NCBI GenBank assembly: GCA_963929535.1 | Contig: CAWVIZ010000011.1 | Span: 62,001-126,000 of the forward strand | Source: Pullilachnospira sp963929535 | GTDB taxonomy: Bacteria > Bacillota > Clostridia > Lachnospirales > Lachnospiraceae | Direction of reading: 5' to 3' | DNA: 64,000 bases | In this document: piece by piece, positions 42,529 to 51,819 of the stretch | How positions within the stretch are numbered: position 1 is the first letter of the stretch | How the letters are laid out: each line of letters begins with the position of its first letter | The notes under the pieces: generated by a model | Told to the model about the DNA's origin: nothing | Seen by the model: the letters and a program-made list of their open reading frames with translations, nothing else | The model's database searches: none | Made by a program: the position numbers and the translations under genes

Positions 42529-43839
42529 ATGAGCAGGATCGGAGCCTGTATATTATACCGGGATTTTGAGCAGCAAGATGTGCTGCTGAAAATGACCGGG
42601 CTGATGGAGGATGTGACCCATCCCAAAGTTCTTGCGGGACAGGAGGATGTGTATTTTTCCTGTGTGAATCAGCTGGTGGAGATGGCCGCGAGCTACGGAT
42701 TTTCCGGAAACCTGTGGCACGATTATCTTACCTTTCTGCTGGTGAATAAGGAAAATGCCTTCAGCACCGCCTGCGAGATCGTAGGTCCGGTGGAGGGCAG
42801 CGTGAATGCGCTGGCGAAGCACGATTTTTCCATCTTCAAGGAATTGTTTGATTTCGATCTCCGGAGACTGGAAGAGGTCTATCCATCCCTGGATTCCAGT
42901 CTGATCACGGATTACCGGAATGTAAATGAAGGGAGCAAGGTGTTCAACAAACGGATCAGGGACAGGATCTGTTCCCTGGCGGTGCGGCTGGGAAGAGCGG
43001 CGGATGTGGATGAATTCACCGGGGATATGGTGGAGTTCTACCGGGAGTTCGGCGTGGGCAAGCTGGGACTCCACAAAGCCTTCCGGGTGGACGGGACCGT
43101 CACTCCTGCCCGGATCGTACCGATCACCAATATAGCGCATGTACAGCTGGAGGATCTGGTGGGTTATGAAACCGCCAAAAGAAAGCTGATCGAGAATACG
43201 GAGGCTTTTGTGGAGGGCCGGCCGGCCAACAACTGTCTGCTGTTCGGCGATGCGGGCACGGGGAAATCTTCCAGCATCAAGGGAATCCTGAACCGCTATT
43301 ATGAACGGGGATTAAGGATCATAGAAGTGTACAAGCATCAGTTCAAAGATCTCAACGATATCATCGGACAGATCAAGAACAGGAATTATCGGTTTATCAT
43401 TTATATGGACGATCTTTCCTTTGAGGAGTTTGAGATCGAATATAAATATCTGAAGGCGGTGATCGAAGGAGGGCTTGAGAGAAAACCGGAGAACATCCTG
43501 ATCTACGCCACTTCCAACCGGCGTCATCTGGTACGGGAGCAGTTTTCCGACAAGGAGGGACGGAGAGAGGATCTGCACGCTTCGGATACGGTGCAGGAGA
43601 AACTGTCTCTGGTATCCCGGTTCGGTGTGACCATTTTCTTCTGCGCGCCGGATAAAAAGGAGTTTCAGAATATCGTCCGGGTGCTGGCCGCAAGGTACGG
43701 CGTGACCATGCCCCAGGAGGAGCTCCTTCTGGAGGCCAATCGCTGGGAGCTGCAGCATGGAGGACTGTCGGGCAGGACTGCCCAGCAGTTTATAGATTAT
43801 CTGCGCGGAAAAACAGGCGGCAGCGAAGCCGGAGACTGA
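42529..43839 (+). CDS. DUF815-family AAA-type ATPase
   Basis: Predicted ATPase of the DUF815 family, whose role is not established. The N-terminal 200 residues are alpha-helical with no recognised domain. The ATPase part has P-loop LLFGDAGTGKSSSIKGIL near residue 230, Walker B-like FIIYMDDLSFEEFE, and sensor segment ILIYATSNRRHLVREQF. It ends with WELQHGGLSGRTAQQFIDYL. The start at 42529 has GGAGAGG upstream; an in-frame ATG at 42481 lacks a site. It stands just before ppx-ppk1 with 38 bases between, so it may be co-expressed with polyphosphate metabolism. Confidence 0.8.
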   Translation: MSRIGACILYRDFEQQDVLLKMTGLMEDVTHPKVLAGQEDVYFSCVNQLVEMAASYGFSGNLWHDYLTFLLVNKENAFSTACEIVGPVEGSVNALAKHDFSIFKELFDFDLRRLEEVYPSLDSSLITDYRNVNEGSKVFNKRIRDRICSLAVRLGRAADVDEFTGDMVEFYREFGVGKLGLHKAFRVDGTVTPARIVPITNIAHVQLEDLVGYETAKRKLIENTEAFVEGRPANNCLLFGDAGTGKSSSIKGILNRYYERGLRIIEVYKHQFKDLNDIIGQIKNRNYRFIIYMDDLSFEEFEIEYKYLKAVIEGGLERKPENILIYATSNRRHLVREQFSDKEGRREDLHASDTVQEKLSLVSRFGVTIFFCAPDKKEFQNIVRVLAARYGVTMPQEELLLEANRWELQHGGLSGRTAQQFIDYLRGKTGGSEAGD

Positions 43840-43877
43840 AATTTTACAAAAAACAAGCTATGAAAGAGGTGATTACT

Positions 43878-45413
43878 ATGCAGACACTCACATTTGCAGC
43901 CATTGACGTGGGTACCTACAATGTGACCATGGAGATTTTCGAGATATCCCGGAAGAATGGCCTGAAATCCCTGGACCATGTGGATTACCGCATGGAGCTG
44001 GGAAAGGACACATACGCCAGGGGAAAGATCGGCAATGAGCTGGTGAAGGAGCTGTGCGGCGTGCTGAATGATTTTAAGCGGATCATGGAGGAATACCAGG
44101 TGAACGACTACCGGGCCTGCGCCACCAGCGCTCTTAGGGAGGCGAGAAACGCCGAGATCGTTCTGGGAAAGATCTATCAGAATACAGGAATCCAGGTGCA
44201 TATCCTGAGCAATTCGGAGCAGAGATTCCTGGGCTACAAATCCATTGCGTCCATAGAAAAGGATTTTCTGAAGATCATAGAAAAGGGGACCGCGGTTATT
44301 GAAGTGGGAGGCGGAAGCATCCAGATCTCCCTGTTTGACAAGGATGTGCTGGTGACGACCCAGAACATCAAGGTGGGAAGTCTGCGGCTTCGGGAACGTC
44401 TGGTGGGTCTGGAAAACGAGGCCAGGCATTACGAGGTGCTGGTGGAGGAATTCATCCGCAACGAGATCGTCAGCTTTAAAAAGCTGCATCTGAAGGACCG
44501 GAAGATCCAGAATGTGATCCTGATCGGAGACTACCTTCCGGATCTGCTGGTGAAATATATGGGAGAGCAGCGGATGATCAGCAAGGAGCAGTTTATGGAT
44601 CTTTACCGGAAGATCATCAGCCGGTCTCCCATCGAGCTGGCCATGATCAGGAATATCCCTCTGGAAAATGCCACTCTTCTGATGCCGTCAGCCATCATCT
44701 GCCGCTGCTTTCTGGATGAGATCGGAGCAGACACCATCTGGGCTCCGGGAACCCTGCTGACAGATGGGATCGCCTACGACTACGCGGAGAGCCGGAAGAT
44801 GATCCGGTCCGGCCACAACTTTGACAACGATATCGTTATGGCCACCAGGAATATCGGCAAGCGGTACGGAGTCAGCAAGCCCCATGTGCAGGCGGTGGCC
44901 AGGATAGCCCTGACAATTTTCGACAGTATGAAGAAGGTACACGGACTGAGCACCAGGGAGCGGCTGCTGCTGGAGTGTGCCGTCTATCTTCACGACTGCG
45001 GCAAGTACATCAGCCTGGCGGATGCAGCGGAGTGTACCTGCCAGATCATCATGGCCACAGAGATCATCGGTCTGTCTCACCGGGAGCGGGAGATGATCGC
45101 CCAGATCGTCCGGTTCAACACCCTTCCCATGGAATCCTATGAGGTGTTTGCGCAGAAAACGGATCTGGGTCTGGAGGATTATCTTACGGTGGCAAAGCTG
45201 GCTGCCATTCTGAGGATCTCCAACGCCATGGACAGAAGCCATCTCCAGAAGATCGACACCATCCGGGCGGTGGTGAAGGAGGAACGTCTGGTGATGAATC
45301 TGGAGACAAAGAAGGATTATACCCTGGAGCAGGGCCTTCTGGGAGAAAAAATAGAGTTTTTTGAGGAAGTGTTCGGCGTGAAGCCGGTGCTGAAAGTGAA
45401 ACGCAGACTGTAG
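43878..45413 (+). CDS. ppx: Exopolyphosphatase, Ppx/GppA family with HD domain
   Basis: Degrades polyphosphate from the ends or hydrolyses pppGpp. The actin-like ATPase fold shows AAIDVGTYNVTMEIFEI and RACATSALREARNAEIVLG, with AVIEVGGGSIQISLF. The C-terminal HD domain has LLLECAVYLHDCGKYISL. 511 residues, the long Ppx type. The start at 43878 has AGAGGTG upstream; another ATG lies six codons earlier. ppk1 follows after 13 bases, so synthesis and breakdown of polyphosphate are encoded together. Confidence 0.92.
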   Translation: MQTLTFAAIDVGTYNVTMEIFEISRKNGLKSLDHVDYRMELGKDTYARGKIGNELVKELCGVLNDFKRIMEEYQVNDYRACATSALREARNAEIVLGKIYQNTGIQVHILSNSEQRFLGYKSIASIEKDFLKIIEKGTAVIEVGGGSIQISLFDKDVLVTTQNIKVGSLRLRERLVGLENEARHYEVLVEEFIRNEIVSFKKLHLKDRKIQNVILIGDYLPDLLVKYMGEQRMISKEQFMDLYRKIISRSPIELAMIRNIPLENATLLMPSAIICRCFLDEIGADTIWAPGTLLTDGIAYDYAESRKMIRSGHNFDNDIVMATRNIGKRYGVSKPHVQAVARIALTIFDSMKKVHGLSTRERLLLECAVYLHDCGKYISLADAAECTCQIIMATEIIGLSHREREMIAQIVRFNTLPMESYEVFAQKTDLGLEDYLTVAKLAAILRISNAMDRSHLQKIDTIRAVVKEERLVMNLETKKDYTLEQGLLGEKIEFFEEVFGVKPVLKVKRRL

Positions 45414-45426
45414 GGAGGTGTAAAAA

Positions 45427-47562
45427 ATGGATTTTGAAGAATACAAAAAGCCTGAATATTACTGGAACAGAGAGCTGAGCTGGATCGGTTTCAATGAGAG
45501 AGTGCTCAGCGAGGCCAGGGATAAGAATATCCCGCTGTTTGAGCGGCTGAAGTTTTTGAGCATCACCGCCTCCAATCTGGATGAATTTTTTATGATCCGG
45601 GTAGCGTCTCTGAAGGACATGGTACATGCGGGTTATGAAAAACCGGATATTGCGGGAATGACTCCAAAGGAGCAGCTGAAGGCCATCAGCGGGAAAACCC
45701 ATGAACTGGTGGAGAGCCAGTACCGGGTATATACCCGTTCCCTGATTCCGTCACTGAAGCATATAGGGCTTCATATCATCAGCCGCCACGAGGATCTGAG
45801 CAAATCCCAGGCTGAGTTTGCGGATGAATATTTTGAGGAGAATATTTATCCGGTGCTGACTCCCATGGCTATGGATTCCTCCCGGCCTTTCCCTCTGGTG
45901 AGGAACAAGACCCTGAATCTGGGATCCCTGATCAAAAAGAAGGACAGCAAGAAAAACAAAGAGGTGCTGGAGTTCGCCACCGTTCAGGTGCCCTCTGTGC
46001 TCCCCCGGTTTGTGGAGCTTCCGGCGGGGAAGGACGGAGAACGGTATCTGATCCTTCTGGAAGAGATCATTGAGAGAAATATCGGAAAGCTGTTCTTAAG
46101 CTACGATGTGGTCTGCACCCATCCCTACCGGATCATGAGAAATGCCGATCTCAGCTATGATGAGGATGAGGCGGCGGATCTGCTCAAGGAGATCGAGAAG
46201 CAGCTGAAAAAGCGCCAGTGGGGTGAGGTGATCCGGCTGGAAGTGGAAGAAGGGATGGACAAACGTCTGCTGAAGATCCTGAAAACGGAATTTTCCAGCA
46301 AGGACGAGGATATTTTTGCCATCAGCGGCCCCCTGGATCTCACCTTCCTGATGAAAATGTACGGGCTGGACGGCTATGAAGCCTATAAGACAGAAAAATA
46401 CGTTCCTCAGCCGGTTCCGGCTCTGCAGAACGAGGACGATATCTTTACCAACATCCGGAAAGGGGATATCCTGCTGCATCACCCGTACCATACCTTTGAT
46501 CCGGTGGTGGATTTTGTGAGACGGGCGGCCAAGGATCCGGATGTGCTGGCTATCAAGCAGACACTGTATCGTGTCAGCGGCAATTCCCCCATCATTGCGG
46601 CTCTGGCCCAGGCAGCGGAGAACGGCAAGCAGGTTTCCGTGCTGGTGGAGCTGAAGGCCCGTTTCGATGAGGAGAACAACATTGTGTGGGCCAAGATGCT
46701 GGAGAAAGCCGGCTGTCATGTGATCTACGGACTGCTGGGGCTGAAGACCCACAGCAAGATCACCCTGGTGGTGCGCAGGGAGGAAACGGGTATCCGCCGG
46801 TATGTGCATCTGGGAACGGGAAATTACAACGATTCCACTGCCAAGCAGTATACGGACCTGGGGCTTCTCACCTGCCGGGAAAAGATAGGACAGGACGCCA
46901 CAGCGGTGTTCAACATGCTCTCGGGATACTCAGAGCCCAGTACCTGGAACAAGCTGGTGGTGGCTCCCCTCTGGATGAGGAATCGTTTCCTGCATCTGAT
47001 CAATATGGAAGCGGAGCATGCCAAAAAAGGTCAGAAGGCCCGTATCGTGGCCAAGATGAATTCTCTGTGTGACCGGGACATTATCGCGGCTCTGTATGCC
47101 GCATCCGCAGCCGGTGTAAAGATCGACCTGATCGTCCGGGGAATCTGCTGCCTGAAGACAGGCATTCCGGGAATCAGCGAAAATATCACGGTACGCTCCA
47201 TCGTTGGAAATTTCCTGGAGCATGCCCGGATCTTCTACTTCTACAGCAACGGCCAGGAGGAGATCTATATGGGAAGCGCCGACTGGATGCCCCGGAATCT
47301 GGACAAGCGTGTGGAGATCATCTTCCCGGTGGAGGATGAGAACCTGAAGCAGGAACTGAAGCACATCCTGCACATTCAGCTGGAGGACAATGTGAAGGCC
47401 CATATCCTTCAGCCGGACGGAACTTATATCAAACCCGACAAACGGGGAAAAACCCTGGTCTGCGCCCAGGACTACTTCTGTCAGGAAGCCGTGGAGCGGG
47501 CCAGAAAGCCGGATGTGGTGGTGGATAAACGCATATTTATCCCGGCAGAACCGGCAGAGTAA
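45427..47562 (+). CDS. ppk1: Polyphosphate kinase 1
   Basis: Makes polyphosphate from ATP reversibly, through a phosphohistidine. The N-terminal domain begins YYWNRELSWIGFNERVLSEA. The two catalytic phospholipase-D-like domains follow, with the autophosphorylated His442 in GLKTHSKITLVVRREE. Other motifs are RYVHLGTGNYNDSTAKQYTD and GSADWMPRNLDKRVEIIFPV. 711 residues, normal. GGAGGTG lies upstream of the ATG. Operon with ppx. Confidence 0.96.
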   Translation: MDFEEYKKPEYYWNRELSWIGFNERVLSEARDKNIPLFERLKFLSITASNLDEFFMIRVASLKDMVHAGYEKPDIAGMTPKEQLKAISGKTHELVESQYRVYTRSLIPSLKHIGLHIISRHEDLSKSQAEFADEYFEENIYPVLTPMAMDSSRPFPLVRNKTLNLGSLIKKKDSKKNKEVLEFATVQVPSVLPRFVELPAGKDGERYLILLEEIIERNIGKLFLSYDVVCTHPYRIMRNADLSYDEDEAADLLKEIEKQLKKRQWGEVIRLEVEEGMDKRLLKILKTEFSSKDEDIFAISGPLDLTFLMKMYGLDGYEAYKTEKYVPQPVPALQNEDDIFTNIRKGDILLHHPYHTFDPVVDFVRRAAKDPDVLAIKQTLYRVSGNSPIIAALAQAAENGKQVSVLVELKARFDEENNIVWAKMLEKAGCHVIYGLLGLKTHSKITLVVRREETGIRRYVHLGTGNYNDSTAKQYTDLGLLTCREKIGQDATAVFNMLSGYSEPSTWNKLVVAPLWMRNRFLHLINMEAEHAKKGQKARIVAKMNSLCDRDIIAALYAASAAGVKIDLIVRGICCLKTGIPGISENITVRSIVGNFLEHARIFYFYSNGQEEIYMGSADWMPRNLDKRVEIIFPVEDENLKQELKHILHIQLEDNVKAHILQPDGTYIKPDKRGKTLVCAQDYFCQEAVERARKPDVVVDKRIFIPAEPAE

Positions 47563-47622
47563 AGAATCGTTGCAGTTCAGCCCATACCGGGACAAAAAAG
47601 AATGGACTGTTATTTCCGGTCA

Positions 47623-47750
47623 GGCCCGCAGCGGCCTTCCCGTCAGACCGCCCTGCCGCGCGTATCCTGGAGACTTCTGACTCCGGGCGGGCGCGGGGGG
47701 CGCAGGGAAGGAGCTGCGGGCCCTTCGCCTTTGTCGGTTACTATAGTAAC
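47623..47750. other. Inverted repeats between ppk1 and the response regulator
   Basis: GGCCCGCAGC (47623-47632) is complementary to GCTGCGGGCC (47713-47722) over 10 bp. GTTACTATAGTAAC (47737-47750) is a perfect 14-bp palindrome, a candidate operator for the downstream two-component genes. Promoter-like TATGAT lies near 47807, without a good -35 box. Confidence 0.45.
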
Positions 47751-47859
47751 AACGGTTGCCGTCCTTTCACTTTTTGTAAGCAATATGTAAAGATTTCCCC
47801 TGGAAAGTATGATAGAATAATCCCAGACATCGAAAAATTCAGAGGGAGGAACAAGACCT

Positions 47860-48561
47860 ATGGAGGAAACCAGAATCCTGGTAGTAGACGACGAGAAAGA
47901 AATTGCGGATCTGATGGAACTGTATCTGGTCAGCGACGGATTTACGGTGAGAAAAGCATACGATGCCCGGACGGGGCTTAGGATTATGGAAAATGAAAAG
48001 ATCGATCTGGTCCTGCTGGATATTATGATGCCGGGGATCGACGGGCTGGAGATGTGCAGGAAGATCCGGGAGGAAAATAATGTTCCGGTGATCATGGTCA
48101 GCGCCAAGACCCAGGATCTGGATAAGATCGTGGGACTGACTGCGGGGGCGGACGACTATGTTACCAAGCCCTTTAATCCACTGGAGCTGATGGCCAGAGT
48201 GAAATCCCAGCTCCGCCGGTACCGGGATCTGAATCCGGCTCAGGGGGAGCAGAAGGAGTCCGGTGTGATCCAGCTCAGGAACCTGACCATCAACCGGGAA
48301 ACCCATCAGGTATTTGTGGATGGGGAGAGCATTAAGCTGACCCCCATCGAGTTTGATATCCTGTACCTTCTGGCTACTCACCCCGGGAAGGTGTTCAGCA
48401 CCGATGAGATCTTCGAGCAGGTATGGCATGAGAAGGTATATGAGGCGAACAACACGGTAATGGTCCATATCCGCCGTCTCCGCGGCAAGATGAAAGACGA
48501 TTCCAGAAGTGATAAGATCATCACCACAGTCTGGGGGGTGGGATACAAAATTGAAAACTAA
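47860..48561 (+). CDS. Response regulator, OmpR/VanR type
   Basis: Two-component regulator with a receiver domain (ILVVDDEKEIADLMELYL) that is phosphorylated at Asp54 in LVLLDIMMPG. The switch Thr/Ser is in VIMVSAKTQDLDKI and the Lys in DDYVTKPFNPLEL. A C-terminal winged helix follows with KLTPIEFDILYLLATHPGKVFS and NTVMVHIRRLRGKM. It ends in VWGVGYKIEN. 233 residues. It overlaps the histidine kinase gene. The pair resembles VanRS in layout, but no van resistance genes are present here. Output genes probably include the downstream ABC exporter. Confidence 0.93.
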   Translation: MEETRILVVDDEKEIADLMELYLVSDGFTVRKAYDARTGLRIMENEKIDLVLLDIMMPGIDGLEMCRKIREENNVPVIMVSAKTQDLDKIVGLTAGADDYVTKPFNPLELMARVKSQLRRYRDLNPAQGEQKESGVIQLRNLTINRETHQVFVDGESIKLTPIEFDILYLLATHPGKVFSTDEIFEQVWHEKVYEANNTVMVHIRRLRGKMKDDSRSDKIITTVWGVGYKIEN

Positions 48562-49672
48562 ATTTATCAGGAGCTTTGAGGAGCGGCTTACCTTTTACAT
48601 CCTGGCAAGCGCCGCCATCACCGTTCTGTTTGAACTGGTGCTGGGGCTGGTGATCCGTCAGATCTCCAGTCAGCTTCAGTATAACGGGTACCGGAGCGTC
48701 ATGGTGGGGCCGGACGGACTGAACCCGGGATTTCGCTGGGGTGTGATGATGTTTACCGGACTGCTGGTATTTGTCATCAGTTTTTACTATATGATCCGGA
48801 GATATATGAAGTATGTCCGGATGATCACCAATGGGATGAAAGATATTGCCCAGGGGAATTTTGATATGGAGATCCCGGTGCGCTCCATGGACGAGTTCGG
48901 ACAGATAGCCGGTTACCTGAATCAGATGCAGGCCAATATCAAGGCGATCATGGAACGGGAGCGGATGGCGGAGCACACCAAGAATGATCTGATCTCCAGC
49001 GTTGCCCATGACCTTCGGACGCCTCTCACCTCCATTATTGGATATCTGGGCTGGGTGAAGGAGCAGGAGGGGCTGGATGAGGAGACAAAGAAGAAATATC
49101 TGGACATTGCCTACCGGAAAGCATGCCATCTGGAACAGCTGACCAATGAGCTGTTTGGATTTGTGAAACTGGAGCACCGGGAGATGACGCTTTCCATGGC
49201 CCGGCTGGATATTGTGCAGCTGATGGAGCAATTGATGGATGAGAGTTATCCTGCTTTTGAGAGAAACGGACTGACGGCCCGTTTTTTCTGTAAGGAGCAG
49301 AGTATCCTCATGACAGCGGACGGCAATCTTCTGGCCCGGATGTTTGACAACCTGCTGAACAATGCGGTGAAATACGGCAAGGATGGTAAGCTGATCCAGG
49401 TGGAGATGGAGCGGAAGGAGAACACCGTTGTTGCCAGGGTGATCAATTACGGGTATGTGATCCCCGCCAATGAGCTGGGGAATCTGTTCCGGAAATTTTA
49501 CCGGGTGGAACAGTCCCGGTCCCAGGACACGGGAGGCACGGGACTGGGACTGGCTATTGTGGATCAGATCGCCCAGCTTCACGGAGGAGGCGTCACGGTC
49601 CGCAGTGATCTGGAAGGAACTGTTTTCGAGGTGACGCTGCCGCTGGGACCAAAGATGGAGGACAAGGGATGA
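48551..49672 (+). CDS. Sensor histidine kinase, VanS-like
   Basis: Membrane kinase partner of the preceding regulator. There are two TM segments (ILASAAITVLFELVLGLVI and GVMMFTGLLVFVISFYYM) around a short outer loop of about 25 residues, then a HAMP domain (MKDIAQGNFDMEIPVRSMDEFG). The phosphorylated His153 is in SVAHDLRTPLTSIIG. ATP-binding boxes are NLLNNAVKYG and GGTGLGLAIVDQIAQLHGG. I chose TTG at 48551 with GGTGG-rich sequence upstream; an ATG at 48509 is possible. The tiny outer loop suggests sensing within or near the membrane. Confidence 0.9.
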   Translation: MKTKFIRSFEERLTFYILASAAITVLFELVLGLVIRQISSQLQYNGYRSVMVGPDGLNPGFRWGVMMFTGLLVFVISFYYMIRRYMKYVRMITNGMKDIAQGNFDMEIPVRSMDEFGQIAGYLNQMQANIKAIMERERMAEHTKNDLISSVAHDLRTPLTSIIGYLGWVKEQEGLDEETKKKYLDIAYRKACHLEQLTNELFGFVKLEHREMTLSMARLDIVQLMEQLMDESYPAFERNGLTARFFCKEQSILMTADGNLLARMFDNLLNNAVKYGKDGKLIQVEMERKENTVVARVINYGYVIPANELGNLFRKFYRVEQSRSQDTGGTGLGLAIVDQIAQLHGGGVTVRSDLEGTVFEVTLPLGPKMEDKG

Positions 49673-51819
49673 GCAGGATTTGGAAAAAAGGGACGGTGCG
49701 GCGGCTGGCAGTGATCTTCCTGTTTTTGCTGACTGTGTGGCCCCGTCCCGCGGCTGCTGCCGTCCAGGATGACAGGGTAACCGTGGAGATGAGCTATGGT
49801 TTTCAGGGAAATGTCAGGAATGGAAGCTGTGTTCCGCTGACAGTGACACTGACCAACCGGGGAGGCGCGTTTTCCGGACAGCTGAGGCTGCAGGTACCTG
49901 TGATGGCTGACGGACAGGAGCTGGGAGACAGTCTCTGGATGGGAGACAGCCTGGGACAGAGCGGAGATGACAGGATTTATACCTATGAAAAAGAAATAGA
50001 GATGCAGGCCGGGGAAACTCAGACGATCCTGCTCTATCCGGAACTGCCTGCTTTCGAAGCCTATCTGTACATCAGCGTGATCTCAGGCGGTAATGTTCTG
50101 GGCAGCCAGTCTCTGAAGGTGGACGCCTCTGCCAATAATGGAAGGCTTCTGGTGGGAGTGGTGACCAGTCAGAATATAGATCTGGAAGAGCTGGACGGGC
50201 TGCAGATAAAACTGAGCGGGCAGTATCCCGTGGAATCTTTTATCAAGGCGCTGCGGCTGAGCAAGGATGAGATCTGCCCCAATCCGGACGCGCTGGCGCA
50301 TCTGGATATCCTGATCGCGGATGGGGATACGGAATTTTCCCGGGAGCAGAGGCTGGCCCTGGATGTCTGGCAGGAGAATGGGGGATTTTTTCTCACCAGA
50401 GATCGGGAACCGGTAAAAGAGATGGTGGAAGAGCTGGTCTACGGGGAAGAGCAGGAGGTTTTTGCCCAGCGGATCAGTGAGATGGGAAGCTATATCCTGG
50501 GAGAGGCGGGAATCCTGGATTCTGTACCGGTGAAGGAACGTCCATCCATGGTAAAGTATATCGTTCTGCTTCTGATCTACATCTTCCTGGTAGGTCCCGG
50601 CTTGTATATATTTTTAAAAAGAAAGCATAAGAGAAGCTATCTTTGGGGAGCCATCTGCGGACTTTCCGTTTTTTTCGTACTGCTGATCGGAATTTTGGGA
50701 AGGGCCACCAATGTATATGCGCCTTTTATCAGTTACAGCGGTATCTACCAGCAATGGGGAGATATCTGGAGTGAGGACATCAAGATAGGGATCCAGGCAC
50801 CCTACAACAGTCAGTACCAGATGTATCTGGATAAGGAATACCGGCTGGCTCCCTGGGAGATCGGGACCATGGGAGCCCGGCTGTCTGATTCCGGAAACGG
50901 GGAACAGGTACAGATCCTGCTGGGAGAAGAGAAGAATAAGGTCAACATCAGCCATGTGCCGGTGTTTAAACAGAGTTATTTTCAGCTGAAAAAGGACAGC
51001 CGTACGGAGAAGCTGGTGACATCCAGCCTTTCAGGCACAGACACGGGGCTGAGGGGGACGCTGACTAACCAGACACCTTATACCATCCGGCAGGGGATCC
51101 TGATGATGAAAAACCGGGCGGCTGTGGTGGGGACGCTGGAGGCGGGAAAGAGCATGGAGCTGGAGGAGCTTCCGCTGACAGCATTCAGCGATATCAGTAT
51201 TTCGGAGTTCCTGAAGCAGTATCTGGATTTTTCCGATTACAGATTTCCCCAGTATGAGATGGACAATTATTCCCGGGTGATGGGGGAACTGGAGACGAAT
51301 CTGGAGAACGGGCAGACAGTTCTTCTGGGGATCGTGGAAAATCCGGATCTGAGTTTTCAGGAGAATTCCGGCTATAAGATCTATGGTACCATGCTGGCTC
51401 AGATCTGGCTGGATGTGGACTGGTCCGAAGGTTCCAGAACGTATTGCCCCAACCTGGAGACTTATGGAACGTCCGAGGATGGAATGTTCTTTCCAGACAG
51501 CAATCTGCTGTATAATGGAGAAATGATCGTGGACTATCCGGCGGGAAATATAGAGATTCTCAGGATGACTGCAGCCAGCCTGTCGAATGAGAGATATTAT
51601 ATCCCCTTCCAGGGAACGATGGCCTTTTATGACTGGGAAAAAGGCACCTATGTGGAGGTGGAGGACTGGGAGAGAACGTATCTGGCCAGTGAGCTTGCGC
51701 CCTACCTGTCTGACGAGGGTGTGCTGAGGGTACAGTATCTGCCCCAGGATACAGGCCGCAGCTTACAGGCGAGCAGTATTCTTCCTTATATCAGTGTGGT
51801 GAGAAAGGCGGATGGATAA
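49669..51819 (+). CDS. Large membrane-anchored exported protein, family not recognised
   Basis: It has a signal peptide (residues 1-31, LAVIFLFLLTVWPRPAAAA). An extracellular region of about 270 residues looks like beta-sandwich (CVPLTVTLTNRGGAFSGQL) followed by an alpha/beta part with HLDILIADGDTEFSREQRL and VWQENGGFFLTRDREPV. Two TM segments lie near 300-340 (IVLLLIYIFLVGPGLYIFL, LSVFFVLLIGILG), and then about 370 residues outside the membrane. The alpha/beta part recalls the GATase-like module of some exporter-linked proteins, but I cannot confirm this. It starts inside the kinase stop (ATGA) and ends at the ABC ATPase start, so it belongs to this system. It may be a substrate-handling subunit. 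Confidence 0.7.
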   Translation: MSRIWKKGTVRRLAVIFLFLLTVWPRPAAAAVQDDRVTVEMSYGFQGNVRNGSCVPLTVTLTNRGGAFSGQLRLQVPVMADGQELGDSLWMGDSLGQSGDDRIYTYEKEIEMQAGETQTILLYPELPAFEAYLYISVISGGNVLGSQSLKVDASANNGRLLVGVVTSQNIDLEELDGLQIKLSGQYPVESFIKALRLSKDEICPNPDALAHLDILIADGDTEFSREQRLALDVWQENGGFFLTRDREPVKEMVEELVYGEEQEVFAQRISEMGSYILGEAGILDSVPVKERPSMVKYIVLLLIYIFLVGPGLYIFLKRKHKRSYLWGAICGLSVFFVLLIGILGRATNVYAPFISYSGIYQQWGDIWSEDIKIGIQAPYNSQYQMYLDKEYRLAPWEIGTMGARLSDSGNGEQVQILLGEEKNKVNISHVPVFKQSYFQLKKDSRTEKLVTSSLSGTDTGLRGTLTNQTPYTIRQGILMMKNRAAVVGTLEAGKSMELEELPLTAFSDISISEFLKQYLDFSDYRFPQYEMDNYSRVMGELETNLENGQTVLLGIVENPDLSFQENSGYKIYGTMLAQIWLDVDWSEGSRTYCPNLETYGTSEDGMFFPDSNLLYNGEMIVDYPAGNIEILRMTAASLSNERYYIPFQGTMAFYDWEKGTYVEVEDWERTYLASELAPYLSDEGVLRVQYLPQDTGRSLQASSILPYISVVRKADG

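Noticed and set aside
47569..47595. Another copy of the hairpin element after ppk1
   Set aside because: Only GTTGCAGTTCAGCC resembles the head; no hairpins or tail follow.
47860..49672. Vancomycin resistance regulators
   Set aside because: The pair resembles VanRS in form only; there are no vanHAX-type ligase or dipeptidase genes in the window.
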